From CAYGZA01 sp964354135 (GTDB taxonomy: Bacteria; Planctomycetota; Planctomycetia; Pirellulales; Thermoguttaceae), in contig CAYGZA010000108.1 of NCBI GenBank assembly GCA_964354135.1, positions 1 to 17,328 on the forward strand: DNA of 17,328 bases, given 5' to 3'. Each line of letters starts with the position of its first letter. Positions within the stretch are counted from its first letter, which is position 1. Under the pieces are notes generated by a model, which did not search any database, was not told where the DNA came from, and worked only from the letters and a program-made list of their open reading frames with translations. A program made the position numbers and the translations under genes. Shown here piece after piece: positions 13,633-17,328 of this stretch.

Positions 13633-14364
13633 GTGAAAGAGCATACCCGCGAGGACCCCAAGATCCTGGCCGCTGCGGAACGGCAGATGCGGACCTGGAC
13701 GTTGCTCCAGGAGTTGGCAGACCGGACCAGCAGCGCACGCCGGGTCGATCAGCCCCACGAGCGGTTGGGCGATTACATCACCATCTCCCGCGAAGCCGGG
13801 GCCGGCGGGAGCGAAATCGCCTGTCTCTTGGGGCAGAACTTGGGATGGGAGGTGCTCGACAAGAACCTCGTGGCCCGCGTCGCCGATCGGTTCCATCTCT
13901 CCCGCAAGATGTTGGAGGCGGTCGACGAGACGCAGTTCAACTGGGCCTACGACATCCTGGGGGCGTGGCTCGATCCCCGAATCATCCCCCATGAGAAGTA
14001 TGTCGTTCACCTCGGCCAAGTCCTGCTCGCTGCAGCCCAACGGGGGAAGGTGGTGCTCGTAGGCCGCGGCGCCCAGTTCCTGTTGCCCCGCGATCAGGGG
14101 CTGGCGGTGCGGATCATTGCCCCGGAAAAGTACCGTCTACGGCACGTCATGGAAGAGCACCGTTTGGGCGAGGCCCAGGCCCGGCAGTTCATCGCCGAAA
14201 CGGACCGCGGGCGGCGGGAATTCGTCATGCGGTTCTTCCACCACGACATTACGGACCCCCATCTCTTCGATCTGACCATCCAAGTGGATCGCCTCGGCCC
14301 GGTTGCGGCCGCCGAGGAAATCGCCGCGGCGTACAGCCGCTTGTGCCCGGCCCGCACGCCCTGA
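13633..14364 (+). CDS. Cytidylate kinase-like protein (PF13189 family)
   Basis: This 243-residue protein has a P-loop-kinase-like fold related to cytidylate kinase. Family signatures are YITISREAGAGGSEIA (48-63), where the nucleotide-binding loop would be, LGWEVLDKNLVARVA (70-84), VVLVGRGAQFLLP (140-152) and VRIIAPEKYRLRHV (159-172). The loop lacks the classical GKS/T lysine, which is normal for this family; its substrate is not established. The N-terminal 45 residues are helical and less conserved. The start GTG 13633 is fixed by GGAGGT at 13621-13626, six bases upstream, which sits in a potential long-range stem with the leader. The gene is divergent from the membrane-protein gene and convergent with DUF3467. 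True CMP kinase activity is unlikely but not excluded. Confidence 0.85.
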   Translation: MKEHTREDPKILAAAERQMRTWTLLQELADRTSSARRVDQPHERLGDYITISREAGAGGSEIACLLGQNLGWEVLDKNLVARVADRFHLSRKMLEAVDETQFNWAYDILGAWLDPRIIPHEKYVVHLGQVLLAAAQRGKVVLVGRGAQFLLPRDQGLAVRIIAPEKYRLRHVMEEHRLGEAQARQFIAETDRGRREFVMRFFHHDITDPHLFDLTIQVDRLGPVAAAEEIAAAYSRLCPARTP

Positions 14365-14456
14365 ATTGCCCTTCGACCTGCCCGGAGCCAGCCCGCGGGC
14401 GACGCTTCGCGCCGAGAAGCCAACACGGCGAAGGAGCGGGAGGACGAAAGCGGAGT

Positions 14457-14903
14457 TCAGAACGGGGCCGCTCGCTGCTGCTCGTCGGAACCGCCCGGAC
14501 GCAGCCTCCGGACCACGTTCGTCTCCAGGGTCCCGAAGGCCGCCTCGTGCCGCTCGACCGCCATCTGCAGGGCGTAGATGAGCCGCTTGGCCGTATAGGG
14601 ATTGGTGACAATCCGGTGCGTCACCGAGACCGCCTCTCCGGTCGGCTCAAACGGCCGCGAATTCAAGGCAAAGTCCAAGATCACTTCCTCCGGCGAGCCC
14701 GTCACGCGGCAGAAATTGGCGTAAATGGTCATCGCGTGCGAGTCGTCGATTTCGAGCTTCCCTCGCGGGTCCTGCTGCGGCACGGCTGCCGAGGCGCCTC
14801 CGCCGGCTGGGGGCGACACCTGCGATTCCGGTTTGGGGGCTGCGGTTGGTTCGTCAGGATTCTTCTTTGAGTCTTCCACGGTGGTCTCCTTCACGTCGTG
14901 CAT
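14457..14903 (-). CDS. DUF3467 family protein
   Basis: This small 148-residue protein has a disordered, charged and Pro-rich N-terminus (about 1-48) followed by a DUF3467 domain (about 52-130). Family motifs are YANFCRVTGSPEEVILDFAL (61-80), VSVTHRIVTNPYTAKRLIYAL (92-112 region) and HEAAFGTLE (118-126). The function of the family is not known to me. ATG 14903 gives the full tail; AAGAAG lies about 5 bases upstream on the minus strand. Just upstream, GGGAAA/TTTCCC and CCCC/GGGG (14914-14946 on the plus strand) can form a hairpin in its leader, next to a repeat pair. It is convergent with the cytidylate-kinase-like gene, with 92 bases between. Confidence 0.85.
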   Translation of the reverse strand: MHDVKETTVEDSKKNPDEPTAAPKPESQVSPPAGGGASAAVPQQDPRGKLEIDDSHAMTIYANFCRVTGSPEEVILDFALNSRPFEPTGEAVSVTHRIVTNPYTAKRLIYALQMAVERHEAAFGTLETNVVRRLRPGGSDEQQRAAPF

Positions 14904-14945
14904 AGTACTTCTTGGGAAAGCGATCGGCCCCTCGCTGGGGTTTCC

Positions 14946-15046
14946 CGATCGCGGGAGGGCGAGGCCCCGGCCCAGCCGGACTCGCGGTCGCCCAACTCGC
15001 GTCTCTTGCCTGGCTCGGCAGGAGCCTCGCCCTCCCGCAATCGCGC
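14946..15046. repeat. Inverted pair of family 2 repeats, MITE- or BIME-like
   Basis: A plus copy (14946-14979) and a minus copy (15011-15046) of the family 2 repeat face each other across about 31 bases. Both contain CGAT(C/T)GCGGGAGGGCGAGG when read inward, and the match runs on for roughly 32 bases with a handful of differences. The result is a unit of about 100 bases with long terminal inverted repeats and no reading frame of its own. It occupies the centre of the 294-base divergent gap between DUF3467 and the tandem-ACT gene. No transposase is present in the window, so mobilisation in trans is an inference. Confidence 0.8.
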
Positions 15047-15166
15047 AACGTCACTTGGCGGCACGCAGATCCCATTTCTAGCAGGATTCGCGCTTCCTGT
15101 CACCCGTGGGCGGCTTATTGGTCGGGTCGCGTGCTCAGCCGGATTTCCCGTCCGAACGCTTCGTGG

Positions 15167-15172
15167 TACACT
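15167..15172 (+). promoter_or_regulatory. Weak -10 candidate upstream of the tandem-ACT gene
   Basis: TACACT matches 4 of 6 -10 positions and lies 26 bases before ATG 15198. The expected -35 region (TTTCCC, 15144-15149) matches 3 of 6. It is the best candidate seen in this gap, but weak. Confidence 0.2.
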
Positions 15173-15197
15173 TGGACGTGCCTCTTGAGTGCCCCGG

Positions 15198-15788
15198 ATG
15201 CCTGCGATGACGCGATTTGCACACGCCTACGTGCTCGACGTAATGTCCGACGACCACCCGGGTATCGTGGCCGCGGTTACCACCGCGGTCGAGTCGCTGG
15301 GCGGGAACATCGACGCGTGCAGCCAGACCGTGCTGCGGGGGTATTTCACGTTGATCATGATCGTCAGCCTCCCCGAAGCGGTGGATCCGGAACGCCTGGC
15401 CGAGGAGGTCCGGCGGTCGGAGTCCGGGGGCTCGGGGTTCCAGGTCCTGGCGCGGCGGGCGATGCCCATCGAGCGTTTCGTCCCCCGCGAGCCGTCCGAT
15501 CGGTTCGTAATCACCGCCTTCGGCAAGGATCAGCCGGGGATTGTGCGGCGATTCAGCCAGTACCTGGCGGGCAGGGACATCAACATCGTGGACCTCTATG
15601 GCGACCGGACGGGGGACGAGTTCGTCCTGATTGGGCAGTTGGAGGTCCCCACGCGGTGGGATATCCGCATGTTGCAGACCGATCTGGAGCAGATGGGCGA
15701 GGAGTTGGGCTTCACCGTCAAGCTGCAGCACGAAAACATCTTCGTGGCCACGAACCAGTTGCGGCTGACGTATTCCTCCCAAGCATAG
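15198..15788 (+). CDS. Tandem ACT-domain protein, GcvR-like
   Basis: This 196-residue protein is made of two ACT domains, the small ligand-binding fold that often senses amino acids. The first (about 9-85) begins AYVLDVMSDDHPGIVAAVTT, and the second (about 100-180) begins RFVITAFGKDQPGIVRRFSQ. Both carry the DxPGIV turn typical of glycine-cleavage repressor (GcvR)-like ACT domains. No DNA-binding domain is present; GcvR itself acts through protein contact. It is followed after 22 bases by the DUF711 gene. In many bacteria and archaea a DUF711 gene is preceded by a single-ACT protein (UPF0237), so a joint role in sensing or regulation is likely, although undefined. ATG 15198 was chosen; GTG 15189 and ATG 15207 are also in frame, and no strong ribosome-binding site separates them. 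Confidence 0.85.
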   Translation: MPAMTRFAHAYVLDVMSDDHPGIVAAVTTAVESLGGNIDACSQTVLRGYFTLIMIVSLPEAVDPERLAEEVRRSESGGSGFQVLARRAMPIERFVPREPSDRFVITAFGKDQPGIVRRFSQYLAGRDINIVDLYGDRTGDEFVLIGQLEVPTRWDIRMLQTDLEQMGEELGFTVKLQHENIFVATNQLRLTYSSQA

Positions 15789-15810
15789 ACCACCCTAGTG
15801 CCACCCTGCG

Positions 15811-17184
15811 ATGCTCCGCACCGACGAAATCCTCTCGACCATCGAAATGCTGCACGCCGAGCACCTCGACGTGCGCGCGGTGACCCTGGCCCTGAACGTG
15901 GACGACTGCTCCGCCCCCAGCGTGGACCACCTCTGCCGCAAGCTGAAGAACAAGATCATGGGCCGGGCCAGCCGGCTGGTGGAAGTGTGCCAGCGGGTGG
16001 GGGCCAAGTATGGCATCCCCGTCGTCAATAAGCGCCTGGCCATCTCGCCGGTGGCGACGCTCCTGGCGGGGCACGGCCACGCCGCCGCGGTCCACGTGGC
16101 CCGGACGCTCGACGCCGCGGCCTCGGAGTGCGGCGTGGATTTCGTGGGCGGGTTCACGGCCCTGGTCCACAAGGGGATCACCCCCGCCGACGCCGTGGTG
16201 ATGAACTCGCTCCCCGACGTCCTCTCGCAGACCGAGCGGGTCTGCGCCTCGGTGAACGTCGCCTCGCGCAAGGCCGGCATCAACATGGACGCGATCCACC
16301 AGATGGGCCACGTGATCCTCAAGATCGCCCAGGCCACGGCCGACCGGAAGGGCTTCGGCTGTGCCAAGCTGGTGGTGTTCGCCAACATCCCCGAGGACAA
16401 CCCCTTCATGGCCGGGGCCTACATGGGGGCCGGAGAGCCCGAGGCGGCGGTGAACATCGGCGTTTCCGGCCCGGGCGTGGTCGGCTGCGCCCTGAAGCGC
16501 CGTCTTTCGCGGGAGAAAAACCTCACCCTGGGCGACCTGGCCGAGGAGATCAAGCTCACCAGCTTCCGCGTGACCCGGGTGGGTGAGCTGATCGGCCGCG
16601 AGGTGGCCGCGGGGCTGGGGGTGGCCTTCGGCATCGTCGATCTATCGCTGGCCCCGACCCCGACGGTCGGCGACAGTGTCGGGGAGATCCTCAAGACGCT
16701 GGGGATCGGCAAGATCGGGGCCCCCGGCTCCACCGCCGCCTTGGCCATGCTCAACGACGCGGTCAAGAAAGGCGGGCTGTTCGCCTCGAGCTCCGTCGGC
16801 GGCCTAAGCGGGGCCTTCCTGCCCGTCAGTGAGGACGCCGCACTGGCCGAGGCCGCCGCCAGCGGCCACCTCGTGCTGGAGAAGATCGAGGCCATGACGG
16901 CCGTCTGCTCGGTCGGGCTGGACATGGTCGCCATCCCCGGCGACACGCCCGCGGAGACCATTGCCGCCATCATCGCCGACGAGATGGCCATCGGCGTGAT
17001 CAACGACAAAACCACGGCGGTCCGCATCATTCCGGTTCCCGGGGCCAAGGCGGGCGACCGCGTCGATTTCGGCGGCCTGTTCGGCTCGACGCCGGTCCTC
17101 GAAGTCCGCAACAGCGGGGCCAGCGACGCCTTCGTTCACTTCGGCGGCCGCATCCCCGCGCCGCTCCAATCGCTCGGGAACTAA
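15811..17184 (+). CDS. DUF711/UPF0210 family (PFL-like) protein
   Basis: This 457-residue protein is typical in length and sequence for UPF0210. Conserved stretches include VNKRLAISPVATLLAG (about 71-86), DFVGGFTALVHKG (110-122), FANIPEDNPFMAGAYMGAGE (190-209), NIGVSGPGVV (215-224), LSLAPTPTVGDSVGEIL (281-297), CSVGLDMVAIPGDTP (368-382) and FGSTPVLEVRNSGASDAFVHFGGRIPAP (428-452 region). Database names such as 'PFL family protein' reflect a fold related to pyruvate formate-lyase; a glycyl-radical activity is not shown. The protein is cytoplasmic, with no signal or membrane segment. It follows the tandem-ACT gene after 22 bases and ends the unit, with only repeats beyond. ATG 15811 has no clear ribosome-binding site, so translational coupling to the ACT gene is plausible. 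Confidence 0.92.
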   Translation: MLRTDEILSTIEMLHAEHLDVRAVTLALNVDDCSAPSVDHLCRKLKNKIMGRASRLVEVCQRVGAKYGIPVVNKRLAISPVATLLAGHGHAAAVHVARTLDAAASECGVDFVGGFTALVHKGITPADAVVMNSLPDVLSQTERVCASVNVASRKAGINMDAIHQMGHVILKIAQATADRKGFGCAKLVVFANIPEDNPFMAGAYMGAGEPEAAVNIGVSGPGVVGCALKRRLSREKNLTLGDLAEEIKLTSFRVTRVGELIGREVAAGLGVAFGIVDLSLAPTPTVGDSVGEILKTLGIGKIGAPGSTAALAMLNDAVKKGGLFASSSVGGLSGAFLPVSEDAALAEAAASGHLVLEKIEAMTAVCSVGLDMVAIPGDTPAETIAAIIADEMAIGVINDKTTAVRIIPVPGAKAGDRVDFGGLFGSTPVLEVRNSGASDAFVHFGGRIPAPLQSLGN

Positions 17185-17193
17185 ACGGCTTTG

Positions 17194-17228
17194 CGCGATT
17201 CCGGGAGGGCGAGGCTCCTGCCGAGCCG
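17194..17228 (+). repeat. Full-length copy of dispersed repeat family 2
   Basis: The copy starts with CGCGATTCCGGGAGGGCGAG and continues GCTCCTGCCGAGCC, the same order as the reverse copy at 15011-15046. It begins nine bases after the DUF711 stop. The GGCTC near its 3' end can pair with GAGCC, giving a small internal stem. Confidence 0.8.
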
Positions 17229-17259
17229 CACAGTGTACGCTGCCTTCCAGAAGGGGTGG

Positions 17260-17294
17260 CATGCTCTCACGACGCGAAGCGTCGGGTGAGCATG
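17260..17294. repeat. Long hairpin, probable third dispersed repeat family
   Basis: CATGCTC (17260-17266) pairs with GAGCATG (17288-17294), and GACGC (17271-17275) pairs with GCGTC (17279-17283) around a GAA loop; two mismatches interrupt the stem. A second CATGCC at 17300-17305 can pair with GGCATG (17258-17263). From 17185 to the window end there is no gene. The hairpin could act as a transcript end for the ACT-DUF711 unit, but no T-run follows it. Confidence 0.6.
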
Positions 17295-17328
17295 TCTCCA
17301 CATGCCGACCCTGCCTCCGGCAGTGACG

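Overview
The window is GC-rich with strong GC bias at third codon positions, and most genes start with a purine-rich ribosome-binding site. Several features point to a planctomycete, possibly in or near the Pirellulales. These are the fusion of a Ser/Thr kinase with a caspase-like protease, a zinc-ribbon/Pro-Ala-linker/membrane protein beside a Tad secretion locus, the DUF3467 and cytidylate-kinase-like genes, and intergenic repeats whose chance translations read GETPVL or REGEAPAEP. The assignment is an inference from gene content, as no rRNA or tRNA is present.

Left part (1-8042, plus strand): this is the end of a tad/flp pilus-type secretion operon. It holds a 5'-truncated CpaF/TadA ATPase, the inner-membrane platform proteins TadB and TadC, a zinc-ribbon single-pass membrane protein, and a 1117-residue protein. 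That protein joins a cytoplasmic Ser/Thr kinase, a membrane helix, four beta-rich repeats, a caspase (C14) domain with its His/Cys pair intact, and a helical tail. A YceH (DUF480) winged-helix protein with an added coiled coil follows. Gaps from tadB onward are 14-49 bases, so one transcript is likely. The 142-base tadA-tadB gap is filled by dispersed repeats.

Middle (8043-11138): a convergent hairpin is followed by a minus-strand HEPN/nucleotidyltransferase pair. Divergent from it is an acetate kinase with a candidate promoter and a perfect inverted repeat, and then a conserved membrane-anchored coiled-coil protein of unknown function.

Right-middle (11139-14903): three tandem 35-base repeats come first, then a minus-strand pair (a class I/II aminotransferase and, upstream of it, a polytopic membrane protein). 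Divergent from this pair is a cytidylate-kinase-like gene with an extended -10 promoter and a long leader able to fold over its own ribosome-binding site. A DUF3467 gene lies convergent to it.

Right end (14904-17328): an inverted pair of repeats resembling a small non-autonomous element separates DUF3467 from a two-gene plus-strand unit, a tandem-ACT (GcvR-like) protein followed by a DUF711/UPF0210 (PFL-like) protein. The last 144 bases carry a further copy of the second repeat family and a long hairpin, with no gene.

The strongest candidates for new biology are the transmembrane kinase-caspase protein tied to the Tad operon, the folded leader of the cytidylate-kinase-like gene, and the three families of dispersed repeats.
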